64,000 nt of DNA from assembly GCF_030272615.1 (NCBI RefSeq), contig NC_081412.1:686834583-686898582 (forward strand). The letters are read 5' to 3'. The notes beneath the pieces are model-generated. The model was given only the letters and a program-made list of their open reading frames with translations. It had not been told where the DNA came from and did not search any database. Within the stretch, counting starts at the first letter, position 1. Each line of letters opens with the position of its first letter. Below, one piece after another: positions 32,049 through 43,543 of this stretch. Both the position numbers and the translations under genes were made by a program. Origin of the DNA: Cryptomeria japonica (lineage: Eukaryota > Streptophyta > Pinopsida > Cupressales > Cupressaceae).

Positions 32049-33883
32049 TCAACTGACCTCATGAAGGGGGACAACCCCCAATTGACTTCTAAGATACTCA
32101 AAAGTAATCTTAGGCAGAGGTTTAGTAAAGATATCTGCAAGCTACTCCTGGGTAGAAACATTCTCTAAGATATCATCTTTACTATGAACTTTTTCCCACA
32201 AAAAGTGATACTTTAATTGAATGTGCTTAGTCCTTGCGTGCAAAATGGGATTCTTAGAAATATTAATGGCACTTGTATAATTACACAAAATATTTATAAG
32301 TTCTGAGATCTTCATCTTAAAACCTTCCAAAATGTGCCTCATCCAAATAGCTTGTGTACAATTCATATAAGGTGCTACATACTCAGCTTCCGCAGTAGAT
32401 TGTGAAGTACAACTCTATTTCTTACTACTCCATGAAACTAGCCTTCCTCCTAGAAAGAATGCTTCATCGGTAGTACTCTTTCAGTCATCAACATTTCCTA
32501 CCCAATCAACATCAGTGTATGCCTTTAAATAAATAAAAATTCTATATGGATACCATAAACCATAGTCAATTGTACCTTTCAAATATCTAAAAAATCTCTT
32601 GGTTGCTATCAAATGTGCTTCCTTTGGATTTTTTTGGAATCTAGCAACTATACCAACTACATGGGCAATATCTAGTCGACTGTGAACAACATAGTGTAAT
32701 TTTCCAATCATTGACTTGTATTCCTTTTCATCTACAGACTTAGATGCATCTTCCTTGGACAGCTTACAACCTGTAACCATTGGTGTTCCAACTGGTTTAC
32801 TGTCACTCATGCCAAAAGTCTTCAAAACTTCTTTCACATACTTAGATTGAGTAATGAAAATACCATTCTTCATCTAATGTATTTGTAAGCCTATGAAATT
32901 TTTTATTTCCCCTACTAATGCATCTCAAAATCATTCTTCATTTCATCAGCAAAACTGTTGCTCATGACATCATTACCTCCAAATATAATGTCATCAACAA
33001 ATACCTCACTGACTAGTATTTCATCTCCTTCAGACTTGAGATAAATTTTGTTGTCATCACTAGTTCTTGCAAAGCCTATCTTCATCAGATTTGTATGAAG
33101 CCTTTCATACCATGCTCTGGGTGCCTGCTTTAACCCATATAAAGCTTTATGCAATCTGCATACCATGTCTTTCTCATCTGTCAATGCATAACCACCAGGC
33201 TGCTCTATATAAACCTCTTCTTCCAATATCCCATTCAAAAATGCAGACTTAACATCCATCTGGTATACCTTGAACTTCTTATGGGCTGCAAATGCAAGTA
33301 ATGTTCTAACTTCTTCCAGTCTTGCTACTGGTGCAAAATTTTCACCATAATCTTCTCCTTCTTGTGCATAACCCTTGCAAACTAATATTTCCTTGTTGCG
33401 AACTACAACACCATCTTCATTTAACTTGTTTCTGAACACCCATTTAGTACCTATGACATTCTTGTTTACCGGTCGAGGTACTAGGGTCCAAGTGTTGTTC
33501 TTCTCAATTTGATCCAATTCCTCTTCCATTTCTTTCACCCAATGATCATCACCAAATACCTCCTTAGCACTTCTAGGTTTAATGGTGGAGATCATGCAAG
33601 AGTTATCTCTTATTCTCCTTCTAGTTAGTACTCCAACATCCTTATCCCCAATAATCTGCTCAGGACTATGGTTCAATCTCACATACCTAGGAATAACATG
33701 ATCATTCTCATTAGGTTCAACTTCTTCATTATCATCTTCTTCTGAATTTATTTGTTCTGGTTGAACAAGTGCATCAGGATTTGCTTTACCGGTTTCTGAT
33801 TTAACAGTTTCAAGTTCCAAAAGAAAAATACAAGGATCTTCATCCTTTTTCTCTGATGCCTTCTGAGACTTCAGGACATTCAT
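32049..33883 (-). pseudogene. Element I: reverse transcriptase and RNase H
   Basis: A 322-codon open stretch (33883-32915) covers the RT. It has Glu-Met-Glu-Glu-Glu-Leu-Asp near 33520, Trp-Val-Phe-Arg-Asn-Lys-Leu near 33440, Tyr-Gln-Met-Asp-Val-Lys near 33270, Leu-Lys-Gln-Ala-Pro-Arg-Ala-Trp-Tyr near 33130 and Phe-Val-Asp-Asp at 33001-32990. This stretch is one base out of frame with the upstream integrase and with the RNase H part, so two frameshifts bound it (near 33900 and 32915). The RNase H (32873-32142) ends with Ala-Asp-Ile-Phe-Thr-Lys-Pro. The stop is at 32051-32049. Confidence 0.92.
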
Positions 33884-33899
33884 CTACACAAACATTGAC

Positions 33900-34802
33900 A
33901 CTCTCAACAATTCTTTTTGTCTAGTTGTTGAAGCATTTGTAGGCCTTACTCTTGGTGGAATAGCCAAGAAATATGCCTTCATTACTCTTAGCTTCAAACT
34001 TGCTTATGTAATCACCTCTTTTGATAAAACATTTACTACCAAAGATCTTAAAATAGCTAACATCAGGTGATCTCCCATACCAATATTCATAAGGGGTCTT
34101 GTCCTTACCTCTTTTCACCTAAACTCGATTCATTGTGTAGACCATTGTACTTACAGCTTCTTTCCAAAATGTTTTTGCCATACATCCTTGTATTAACATA
34201 GTTCCAGTTGCTTCAACCACTGACCGGTTGTTCCTCTCTGCTATACCATTATGTTGTGGTGTCCTTGGTGCAGAAAGTTTTTGCTTGATACCATTCTCAT
34301 CACAATACTTCATCAATTCCTTAGAAGTGAATTCACCACCTTGGTCTATTCTCAGACATTTTATCTTTTTGCCACTCTCTTTCTCAACTAAGGCTCTTAA
34401 TGCCTTGAATTTACCAGAAGCTTCATTCTTATCCTTCAAGAATGTGACCCACATCATCCTTGAACAATCATCAGTGAAGATCATGAAATATCTATCACCT
34501 GAAATGCTTCTAGTTCTTATTGGTCCATATAGTTCTATATGAACCAAATCTAACAAGTGCTCCACTGAGAAGGAATTGCTCTTGAAATTTGAAGAAGTCA
34601 TCTTTCCTAACTGACATTCTTTACAAAGAGCATTAACCGGTTTGTCTATCTGTGGTAGACCTCTTACTATCTTAGACTTGCTCACTTTAACAATGTTATC
34701 AAAGTTTATATGACAAAATCTCCTATGCCAAATCCATCTATCATCTATCTTTGCAATCAAATAGTTGCTAACTTTAGGATTAAGATGAAATAGATTACCT
34801 CT
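33900..34802 (-). pseudogene. Element I: integrase
   Basis: The pre-integrase zinc module is at about 34730-34610 (Trp-His-Arg-Arg-Phe-Cys-His to Cys-x2-Cys). The core has the first Asp position altered to Glu (His-Ile-Glu-Leu-Tyr-Gly, where relatives have His-Thr-Asp-Leu). The second Asp is kept in Arg-Ile-Asp-Gln-Gly-Gly-Glu-Phe near 34350, and the Glu in Ala-Glu-Arg-Asn near 34240. A TAG near 34120 precedes the C-terminal Phe-Gly-Ser-Lys-Cys-Phe and Gly-Ile-Phe-Leu-Gly-Tyr motifs (34060-33960). Frame is continuous with gag-protease. Confidence 0.88.
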
Positions 34803-36149
34803 GGTCTATTTCCCGATTGCAATCAATTCACCTTTGTTGTCAAATATTTTGCACATACCATTTCTAAACTCCAGTGGGTATCCTCTGTCATTAAGTTGTG
34901 CCACACTCAAAAGATTGTTCTTAAGACCTTCAACCCAATAGACATTGTTGGTACTACTCTTCCCATTAAGAGAAATAACTCCCTTACCTTTAACCATACA
35001 GGGTGATTCATTGCCAAAACTGACAACACTACCATCAAATTTCCTCAAGGAAAGAAATTTTCTCTGATCACCGATCATGTGATGTGAACAACCACTATCA
35101 ATGATCCAATCATCAGAATTATCTATCCTGGACACTAGCGCCTTCTGATCTGATATCTCTTCCTTAATAGCTACAAACACAATATCTTCACTAGCATCAT
35201 CATCATATTCTTCATCAGTAATACCACTGTCAATAGCAATAAGACAATCTCTCTTGCCTTTTCCCTTATACTTCTTGAATTTGTCTCTCTTGTATTCATT
35301 TTTACCATTAGGACAATTAGTTGCTATATGACCAATTTTGTTGCATGCAAAACATTTCAACGGTAGCTTACCTTTGTATTTCCCAGTACCTCTAGGCAGT
35401 CGTTTTGCCAACAAAGCTTCAAGTTCCACTAAGTTGTCTTCATCGTCACCATCTCTGTTGGATCTAGATTCATAGCTATGGTTGCTATCTCTACTTCTTC
35501 TCACATATGGGTTAGAGATAGAAGCTCTGAATGCAGATTCTAATTTTTGTACACTGCCATCATAATCGTTTAATTCAAAAGCAGTAAGTTTTCCAATGAT
35601 AGAGTCAAGAGTTACCTTTGTTTTGTCAATGGATTTCAGCTCTTGAATATCTGAAACTTGGATAGCATAGACTAGTAGCAGGGTTCTCAGTACCTTACTG
35701 ATCACTGTGGCATCTTTCACTTTCCCTCTTGCACTCTTTATTTCACCAACTATCTCTTTTATCCTTTGACCATGCTGTTGGATATTCTCACCTTCAGACA
35801 TTCTCATGTCATCAAACTCTCCTCTTAGACTCTCCTCTTTAGCAATCTCAACATGTTCATCAACGCTATAAATATCTTCAAGTTTTTTCCATACTTCATA
35901 TGCAGTTTCAAGACCATGAACATGTACATATTCAACATCAGACAGGGAACTGATAATAGCCTCCAATGCTTGATGATTTTCTTGTTGTTCTTTCTTCTGA
36001 TCATCAGTCTGAGTTCTAGTAGGTGCAATATACTTAATTTCTACATGATTCCAATACTGACTTCCCAGACTCTTAGAGAAAATATTCATTATGTCACTCC
36101 ATATCCTATAGTTATATTTGTTGAACTTTAGACTTTCTTTCTTCACCAT
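34803..36149 (-). pseudogene. Element I: gag and protease, nearly intact
   Basis: A 447-codon frame open from Met at 36149. The UBN2-type gag (residues about 10-230) has an early Tyr-Asn-Tyr-Arg-Ile-Trp motif and a Val-Trp-Lys-Lys-Leu-Glu helix. The zinc knuckle at 35354-35313 is complete (Cys-Phe-Ala-Cys, Gly-His, Asn-Cys). The protease active site Asp-Ser-Gly is at 35099-35091 with Cys-Ser-His-His-Met after it. A single TAG at 34805-34803 stands where relatives have a Gln before integrase. This is the only copia gag-protease in the window without an internal stop. Confidence 0.93.
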
Positions 36150-36206
36150 GATCTACAAGATCTTTTCCTCAAGTCGTTAGGATTTAGTATAAAGAGGACC
36201 TGAGAT

Positions 36207-36218
36207 GCTCTGATACCA
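36207..36218 (-). other. Element I: primer-binding site, initiator tRNA-Met
   Basis: The minus strand reads TGGTATCAGAGC two bases from the LTR end at 36221. Confidence 0.93.
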
Positions 36219-36220
36219 AT

Positions 36221-38664
36221 TGATGTTATGATGAAAGAATAAGTATCCAATGGGGGGGGTGAATCAGTAAACTGAAAAACTGATACAAACTCCCAAACTC
36301 AAAATAAACTTGTCAACAAATAACTCTGTCAAGATAATATCTCAAAGATTACCAACATCAATCAACATCAACCAGTTTGACTATTATGACAACTTAACAA
36401 TAAACAACTTCAATCTTGTAAACACCAAAAATGCTTAATCATATGTCACCATATTCATCTCTCAATGCTTCTAGTTATCATGCCTTATCAAAATAGTTAA
36501 GTAGTTAATCAAATCAACAAATAAGATCATAACCACAAAAGCATTCACCACTTGAAACAAATATTTATACGTGGAAAACCCAAATAGGTAAAAACCACAG
36601 TGAGATGAGACTCAGAAGGATAACTATCTAAACTCTTCTAAAGTTTTCCCTATTAGAAGCCAAGCCTATTAAAGATTTTACAATAATTCCTATTAAGAAC
36701 TGATTCTGTTAGGAATCACTCAATTAAGGGATTTACAAATATGCCTTGATGAAAAGCACAATACCCTGTTAGGAGTAACCTCATTGGAGGATTTGACAAT
36801 CCAAACTAATGGACCACCTTGTGAGAGGATTTAGAAAGTAACCAAGCTTGTTAGAGATTACCCGGTTAAGGGATTTCAATTCTGCTGTAATTGTTAGAAA
36901 ACAACAGGTTTTCTTGATCTGTCTGAATAGAACTACATCTGCTTGATTAGATCCTTCTTAAACTTCAATATGCCTTTACTCAAACTGCAGATCCATCCAC
37001 TAGTTAGGCAACCACACACTCAATTGGTTTCTTCCAATCTTTCCAACTTTGCCAACTCTCTTACAAACAACATGATCACCTTAAATAATTCTCATCATCA
37101 AGATTACAAATAAGTCAGTACAATCTTAACCGTTAGAAATCATAACAATCTCTTCACATTAATCAAGAAAATTCCAACCGCTTCATCAGACTTGTAACTC
37201 ATCACGTGCTATGCATTAGATGCAATCCACGTTGCTCCTTTCCAAGACAACAAACAAATGCGCCAAATTAACTTGAACTTATCCTCATACAATGATCATG
37301 TTAGGAACCGAAAGGACAACTGAGAGGGGGGGTGAATCAGTGGTCAATAAATTTCAACCCAATTATAACTTAATCCAACTTAATACTTAATACCGGTAAA
37401 CCAAACTTAATGTCGGTTAACAGATTAGCAGTTAATATCAATACCGGTGAAACTTAATGCATGAAACAGATATAGAAATGACATCCACAACACATAACAC
37501 ATATATTTTTGACGTGGAAACCCTGTAAGTGGAAAAACCATAGTGGGAAACCTTACCCACAATCAGATGATACTACTACAGAGAGTATGTGTATACAAAT
37601 GGGGTCTGCACATGTAGAAAGGCCAACCGCCTAGAGCACACTGCTCAAATGGGAGTCGCAATGACTACAGTAGGATGGTTAAATCCTAGAATAATGTACT
37701 GCTTCAAAGTGCATCTGCAATGCTAGATTCAGTACTAGTTTAAGCTCTAATGGTCTACTCATATGATCTTCAATATTTGCACATACCAAGTTACAATACC
37801 ATACCACACTTCCACTACATAACCATCCATACATCTCATAAATGAGATCTTACATTTATACAAAACCTAAGACCAAATGTGTAGGTCAGCTCACTAAGAA
37901 TAATACTATTAAATCAATTACAAATAAGTTTTAATTGGATACAACATGTCGACTCAATACATTTACAATAATTTTCAATCAATAAATCATCTCCATAACA
38001 TGTCATGTTGATCTGGAATAGATAACGTATAATGTCAACCCGATTAGACCAATAACCAAAACACCAAAACCAAGTATCCAAACCATGTCTTCGACATAAT
38101 CAAGTGATCTTCAAATGATAACAAGTCATCATCATTGTCAGTGAACCATATAACCTATCGGTGAGCATATATCGGTGACTGTACATAAGTCATTGACCTT
38201 GTCAGTGAACATAATGTGTCGGTTCAATAGTAAACCAATATAACCATAGTGCCAAATCAACAATGTAGATCTCCAGAAGGATAAGTGTTGATATCAATGA
38301 TAGAACCAATGAAACACATCCATAATACCAATAGATCACATGTGTCTCCATCATTACCGCTCATCATTAGATCTTAAACCAACAAAATTGATCGGTTAGG
38401 GTTTATCAAAAACAATTGGTAGGGTTTTCTGGTTACATAACATAGAAAGGTTTAACCCTTTACACTGGTTCAACTTACAAACTACCACATACCGGTTTAC
38501 AACATCTTTAGCAAATTTTATCATACTAGTTACAAGACAATAGCAATAACAACAATAACATCAACAATATCATGAATACCATTCATTGATTCAATTGACA
38601 TCAATGACAACATATCATTAATGCAATCTATATGCAAAATACCAACAATCTAAAAATGCTAACA
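36221..38664 (-). repeat. Element I: 5' LTR, interrupted by a J-family solo LTR
   Basis: This aligns with 30400-31804, with several small indels (a 37-bp extra segment near 36980 and about 40 bp missing near 37080). Without the inserted LTR and its duplicated 5 bp it is 1404 bp. On the left it ends beside the primer site. On the right it ends TGCTAACA and is followed at once by a PPT in the same orientation. Confidence 0.9.
37299..38333 (-). repeat. J-family solo LTR in I's 5' LTR
   Basis: 1035 bp, flanked by GATCA at 37294-37298 and 38334-38338. On the plus strand it starts TGTTAGGAAC and ends ACCAATA, where CA has become TA. It is the reverse complement of J's LTR at 41295-42312, sharing the G-tract, the GGAAAAACC block near 37535 and the AGATCT plus TATA block near 37843-37860. 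Confidence 0.92.
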
Positions 38665-38690
38665 ATCTCCCCCTTTGGCATTTATGGCAA
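38665..38690 (-). other. Remnant of a second I copy: PPT and adjoining internal sequence
   Basis: The minus strand reads ATTGCCATAAATGCC followed by AAAGGGGGAGAT and then the LTR start at 38664. This matches the 3' internal end of the copia elements here (compare C at 20080-20106). It shows that the LTR at 36221-38664 was also the 3' LTR of a second element on the right, now lost beyond this point. Confidence 0.75.
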
Positions 38691-39084
38691 TACAAATATC
38701 AACCCCTCTGATTGCTATTGTAGATTGGTGAATAGGAATCCTGGTTTACATTACCAAGTATTCATTGATATATTGCATGTTAATTGTTTCATATTGATTA
38801 AATCATTTAGCTTAATATTGCAAAAATATTGTTAGATTAATATTGCATCCATCTAGCATTCATCATGTTCATATAGATAAAATCCTTCTTCTTGATGTTG
38901 TCTAGTCACTGGTATTGCTTATAATCTGAGAGCAATCTTATACTCGCGTCTTTTAGAAGGCAATGGGTTGATTTGTTATGGTTTATTATTCATTGATTAT
39001 ATCTGATTAACCATGCATGTAATGACTTGATTGAAGTGTTGTCTCTTGCAGATACAGTTTCTTAGTCCACTTTTCACACACACA
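38690..39084 (+). repeat. L-family LTR fragment, reverse of the two solo copies
   Basis: The last 395 bp or so of an L LTR, ending CCACTTTTCACACACACA at 39084. Its reverse complement aligns with 25184-25555, including the CTTCAAT(T/C)AAGTCATT and CCAGTGACTAGACAACA blocks. The left end is ragged and lies next to the I PPT remnant; the right end abuts element J. No coding region. Confidence 0.75.
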
Positions 39085-40917
39085 AGTACAAATGTAAAGA
39101 TTGATGAACAATTCAGAGGAACTTCAAGGTATATAGACTCTGAATCAGCAATAGAAATTCTAACAAATGAACCTACTCTGAATCCACCATTATAGAATGA
39201 AGATCCAGTTACCCCAGTATCATCTGAGGATTCCACAGTAACTGAGGAACAACAACAAACAAAGACACCCCGGTATGTAAGACTGAATCATTCTAAAGAT
39301 TAGTTAATTGGAAACAAGTTTAAAGGAGTTATGACAAGAGGAAGATTGGCAAATGAAGAGGTATGTCTTATTTCTCAAATTGAACCATCATCAGTTAATG
39401 AGGCATGTGAAGATAAACTTTGTATTAAAGCTATGGAAGAAGAATTAAAACAAATTAAGAAAAACAACACTTGGACATTAGTTCCCCGGCCTAAAGATAA
39501 AAATGTAATTGGAACCAAATGGGTATTCAGAAACAAACTTAATGAAGATGGTAAGGTTGTCAGAAATAAAGCAAGACTAGTGTGTAAAGGATATTCTCAG
39601 AAAGAAGGAATTGATTACAATGAAACCTTTGTACCGGTAGCTAGAATAGAGGCGGTCATATTATTCTTGTCTTTTGCAGCACACAAGAACTACAAAGTTT
39701 ATCGAATGGATATTAAATGTGCATTTTTAAATGGAGATCTTGAAGAAGAAGTGTACATTGAACAACTTGATGGATTTTCTTTGACAGATGACAAAGATAT
39801 GGTTTGCAGGTTAAGAAAAGATTTGTATGGATTGAAACAAGCTCCAAGAGCTTGGTATGAAAGATTGGATAAGTATCTTTTGAAGATTGGTTTTTCTAAA
39901 GGTAATGCAGACAACAATTTATACTATAAAGTGACTAATGATGACATCTTGGTTATAGAAGTATTGGTTGATGATATAATCTTTGGAGGAGAAGATGGAT
40001 TATGTAAAGAATTTTCTATTAAAATGCAGCAAGAATTTGAAATGTCTATGATTGGAGAAATAAAATTCTTTTTAGGATTGCAGATTTCATAGACTGATAA
40101 AGGTATATTCTTGAGTCAATCCAAGTACTTAAAAGAGTTACTAAAGAAATTTGGGATGGAGAACTCTAAAGCGGTAAGCACACCTATGACAACAAATGAC
40201 AAATTATCACTAAGGGATGAATCCACACCTGTTAATCCAACTAGATACAAATCTATGATAAGAGGTTTACTATATTTAACACAAACTAGACTTGATATTA
40301 TGAATGCAGTATGTATTGTTTCAAGATTTCAAAGTAATCCTAGAGAAATTCATGAATCAACAGTAAAAAGGATTTTCCGGTACTTACAAGGCACTATAAA
40401 TCTTGGATTATGGTATCCTAGAGATGAAAACTTTGAATAATGTGCATACACAGATGCAAATTAGGCAGGAGATGTGGATGATAGAAAAAGCACCACCGGC
40501 GGAGCATTCCTTCTTGGAAACAGACTAGTTTCTTGGTTTAGTAAGAAACAAAGTTGTACATCTTTATCAACAATAGAATCAGAATATGTTGCAGCAGCAA
40601 CTAACTGTACACAGGTACTATGGCTTAAGAAAATGTTAAAAGACATAAAGGTAAAATGCAAGGAACCTATTACTATCTATTGTGATAACACTGCAATAAT
40701 TGATATATCTAAGAATCTGATATTACATTCTAAAACCAAACATGTTTCTATCAAACTGAATTTTCTAAGGGAAAATGTTGAAGCAAAGGAAATAAAACTG
40801 GTTTATGTGAATACTAAAGAGCAGATTGCAGATATCTTTACTAAACCTGTGCCTAAGGGGACTTTTGAATATCTCAGAGATCATCTTGGGGTCATACCCG
40901 CACCGGTAGAGACTTAG
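39085..40917 (+). pseudogene. Element J: integrase end, reverse transcriptase and RNase H
   Basis: One frame runs from 39085 to a TAG at 40915-40917 with few breaks: TAG at about 39193 and 39301, TAG at 40090, TAA at 40438 and TAG at 40462. The RT shows Ala-Met-Glu-Glu-Glu-Leu near 39432, Trp-Val-Phe-Arg-Asn-Lys-Leu near 39520, Tyr-Arg-Met-Asp-Ile-Lys near 39700, Leu-Lys-Gln-Ala-Pro-Arg-Ala-Trp-Tyr near 39832 and Leu-Val-Asp-Asp at 39964-39975 (Leu where most relatives have Phe). The RNase H has Asp-Asp-Arg-Lys-Ser-Thr near 40474 and Ala-Asp-Ile-Phe-Thr-Lys-Pro near 40828. No frameshift is evident. It is the best preserved RT-RNase H on the plus strand. Confidence 0.92.
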
Positions 40918-41294
40918 GAAGTTGATGATTGTCATCAACCGGCAGAATTAACAGAGAAATCTTTTATTCCGGTCTTTGATGGGAAGCTACTTCTCAGGGG
41001 GAATAGTTGGTATACTAAATTGATTGGTATTTTGTATATGAACTTGGCTTGGTAAGATGTTTTTGGTAAGAACTTTGGCAATTGATGTCAAGGGGGGAGA
41101 GATTGGTATGGAAAAACACAAGGAAAACACATGTTGCTCCCAGGGGGAGAGATTATTACTCTCTGTATCTGTATTTTTTATTTCTGGTTGTGATCTCTTT
41201 TTGGAGATTGTTGGTTTTTGGTATTTGGCATTTCTGTATTGGCAGTTTGAAGGTTTTTCCATCTTGTGTTGCCATCAAGGCCAAAGGGGGATAT
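40918..41294 (+). other. Element J: 3' untranslated region with four PPT-like runs
   Basis: G-rich runs lie near 40997, 41090, 41144 and 41285. The last, CCAAAGGGGGATAT, adjoins the 3' LTR and is the actual PPT. Two of the others are followed by ATTGG or TTGG as if by an LTR start. Open frames at 41057-41341 are chance frames. Confidence 0.7.
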
Positions 41295-42312
41295 TGTTGG
41301 TATTTTGGTATGGTTTTGTCATTGATGTCAACACCTACTAAACACTTATCAACTCTGGCACTTTAGAGAATCAACAACATTCACCAGCAAGCAAGTGACT
41401 CATGCACAATCACCGGTATCTGGTACACCGGCAAGATATAATGATCACCGACACTTGGAATGATATGGAAAACACTTGGTTATGTCAAAGACATTGTGTG
41501 GACACTTTGTCCTGGAGTTTTGTTTATTGGTACATTAGCATTTGCATATTTGTTGTTACCGGCAAATAGGTCTAGGGTTACACCAGCAGGTTTATCTTTT
41601 CCAGATCAGCACGACATGCTATGGAGATGATTAATTATTTTGTAAATGCATTAAGCCAACATGTTCAATCGGTTATTGCATCGAATATTGTATTGTTTGT
41701 AAAATGTTTTATTGTAATATCTTGTAGAGCCGACCTACTAAAATTGGTCTTAGGTTATGGTATAAATGTAAGATCTTATTTGTAAGATCAAGTGTGTAAT
41801 GCGAAAAAAGGATTGTGTGAAGGTATATGCGAGAAGGAGGGTTTTTGTGAAGACAATCAGAACTACACCGGTACTGAATCAAGCATATGAAGATGCTATT
41901 TTGTGCAGTACATTCTTATTGGATTTAACCATCCAACTGTAGTCAGTGTGACTCCCATTTTGTGATTGAGCAGTGAGCTCTAGGCGCTTGGCCTTTCTGC
42001 ATGTGCAGACCCCACTTATGTACACTTACTATCTGCAGTAGTATCATCTGATTGTGGGTAAGGTTTCCCACCATGGTTTTCCCCTTGCAGGGTTTCCACG
42101 TACAAATATTGGTGTTATCTGTTGTGGATGACTTTGTCTTTATGTTTCATGCACTAATCCTTACCGGTATAGAAATTAACTGTTAAAACTGTCTACTGGC
42201 ATATTAAACTGGTTTACCGATATTAAGCATTAAGTTGGTTAAGTTGTTTTTGGTTTGAACTTATTTGACAACTGATTCACCCCCCCTTCTCAGTTGTCTC
42301 TGAGACCTAACA
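41295..42312 (+). repeat. Element J: 3' LTR
   Basis: 1018 bp, TGTTGG to CCTAACA. TATA at 41760-41765 is followed by GTAAGATCT. The CATGGTTTTCCCC...GGGTTTCCACG block is at about 42073-42100 and a seven-C run with TTCTCAGTTG near 42283. CACCGG and ACCGGT sites recur at about 41410-41440, 41560, 41870 and 42164. Confidence 0.93.
41760..41790 (+). promoter_or_regulatory. J core promoter block
   Basis: TATAAATGTAAGATCT followed by TATTTGTAAGATC, aligning with the blocks in C and D LTRs. The family's solo LTR keeps it in reverse at 37843-37860. Confidence 0.55.
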
Positions 42313-43348
42313 TTGAAAATATTTATCCCTAAAGGTTCAAGTAAACAATTTAGCCATAATTATTTGGTCATGAGCAAAGTCACTACACAAAGTTTGAAAT
42401 GTTCTCACATGAGTCAAGGGATCACTTTTTCCATTGTATAAATCTAATTGGGGGACTTCTATATGTTTAGGAGGGATAACATAGACAATGTCATCAGATA
42501 GTGGGCTCACTACATCAAATGTGGGCACATTAAACTTAGATTGGGTAATGGAAGCCAATTGTTGTTGTAGGGATGAAACAATTTGGGCTAAGTTATTGAT
42601 GGTTGCTTCAGTGGATTGATTGAAATTAGACATATTGTATTGTGATGGAGGAGTAATATTGTTGTATGTGGGTGGAGGTTGAGAATAAGGAGGTGAAACA
42701 CTATGATATGTGGGTATGGGAGATGATTGGGATATAAATTGAAGATTCACAGAAGGAGGTATATAAAAATTTAATTAACAAGATTTCCCCCTTCACTTAC
42801 ATGTGTAGGATTAACATTTTATGTGGAAGTAGTCATGATAGAAGATGCAAATGTAGGCACACTAGGCAAAGATGTAGGCATAGGAATAGAATGATTGGAT
42901 TGGATAGTGGTTTTAGATTAACCAAGGACTTTGACACAACTTTTGATAGGCATGATATTAGTGTTAACAATATGAGCACGGGAACACAACAAATCAACAC
43001 CACTTTTATCACTTTGCACAATAATTTTAATCCTTCAATCAATGGGATTGCCTCACTTTCCAAGTACTTTTGACTCATCCCTTGTTGAATATTTTTAAAT
43101 TCATTGTCAATCTTCTCCAACTAGTCAATGGTAACCCTAGTTAGGGATTCATCCTCATCATGAGTATTATGAAAATAATGGGGATAAATGACATCAATTG
43201 TTGGGTTGAAGGAAGCACCAACATTCTCATGAAATAAGTTATCCAAATTAGGCTCCATGTCCTTAGTAGTTAAACCTTGGTAAGCCTTAATTCTACAACT
43301 TCATCTCATAAGAATATTGTAGGTAGGACTAATGACAACAAAACTCAT
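42313..43348 (-). pseudogene. Element K: gag
   Basis: The start at 43348 gives Met-Ser-Phe, as in M's gag at 6774. The N-terminal acidic part has two stops near 43300 and 43122. The Pro/Ser/Thr-rich middle is at about 42790-42640. The capsid-like domain begins near 42540 and runs to 42313, where J's LTR interrupts it just after the segment equivalent to Ala-Leu-Gln in M. A TGA lies near 42337. The similarity to M's gag is strong in the Asn-Leu-Ala-Gln-Ile-Val helix and the Pro-Pro-Lys-His motif. Confidence 0.78.
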
Positions 43349-43543
43349 ACACAAAGGAGGGAATTTGAATGCACAAAGATTGTGATAAACAAGGCAAAAT
43401 TTTATAAAAGTTACTGATTAACCAATTCATTAAGAAATTTGATTTGTAAATTTGAAAGATAAATGCCTCTAAATCATAACATAACTTGAAAAATTATGCA
43501 ACCCACAAGTAAATTTTAGAATTGTAAATTAGGTTTTTTGTGT
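43349..43543 (-). other. Element K: start of the leader
   Basis: AT-rich non-coding sequence upstream of K's gag, cut by the 5' LTR of F. Nothing else is seen. Confidence 0.5.

Larger units (their letters stand above)
30400..38664 (-). mobile_element. Element I: copia element with two LTRs, right LTR bordered by a PPT
   Basis: Minus-strand order is 5' LTR (38664-36221, interrupted by a J-family solo LTR), primer site, gag, protease, integrase, RT, RNase H, PPT, 3' LTR (31804-30400). About 7.2 kb without the solo LTR. The left flank is K's protease (TACAA). The right LTR is not followed by a TSD but by a PPT and internal-type sequence, so it is shared with a second, almost wholly lost copy. 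Coding is among the best preserved in the window. Confidence 0.88.
39085..42312 (+). mobile_element. Element J: 5'-truncated copia element
   Basis: It consists of the end of integrase, RT, RNase H, 3' untranslated region and the 3' LTR. The 5' LTR, gag, protease and most of integrase are missing; the left edge abuts an L-family fragment. The right edge (CCTAACA at 42312) enters K's gag. The flank is TTGAA, and its partner was lost with the left end. Confidence 0.88.
30088..43543 (-). mobile_element. Element K: Tat-like gypsy gag-protease, split and partly deleted
   Basis: K is the host element of this half of the window. Its gag lies at 43348-42313 and a piece of its protease at 30399-30088, both minus strand, with elements I and J between. 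About 700 bp of gag C-terminus are missing. It is the same family as M: gag motifs such as Glu-Ala-Thr-Ile-Asn-Asn-Leu-Ala and Pro-Leu-Thr-His-Val are shared. The leader is cut at 43543 by F, and the protease at 30088 by M's LTR. No LTR of K is seen. Confidence 0.75.

Noticed and set aside
38685-38689. TACAA right of I's 5' LTR as the partner of TACAA at 30395
   Set aside because: The 20 bases between it and the LTR are a normal copia PPT region, so this is internal sequence of a tandem copy and the match is chance.
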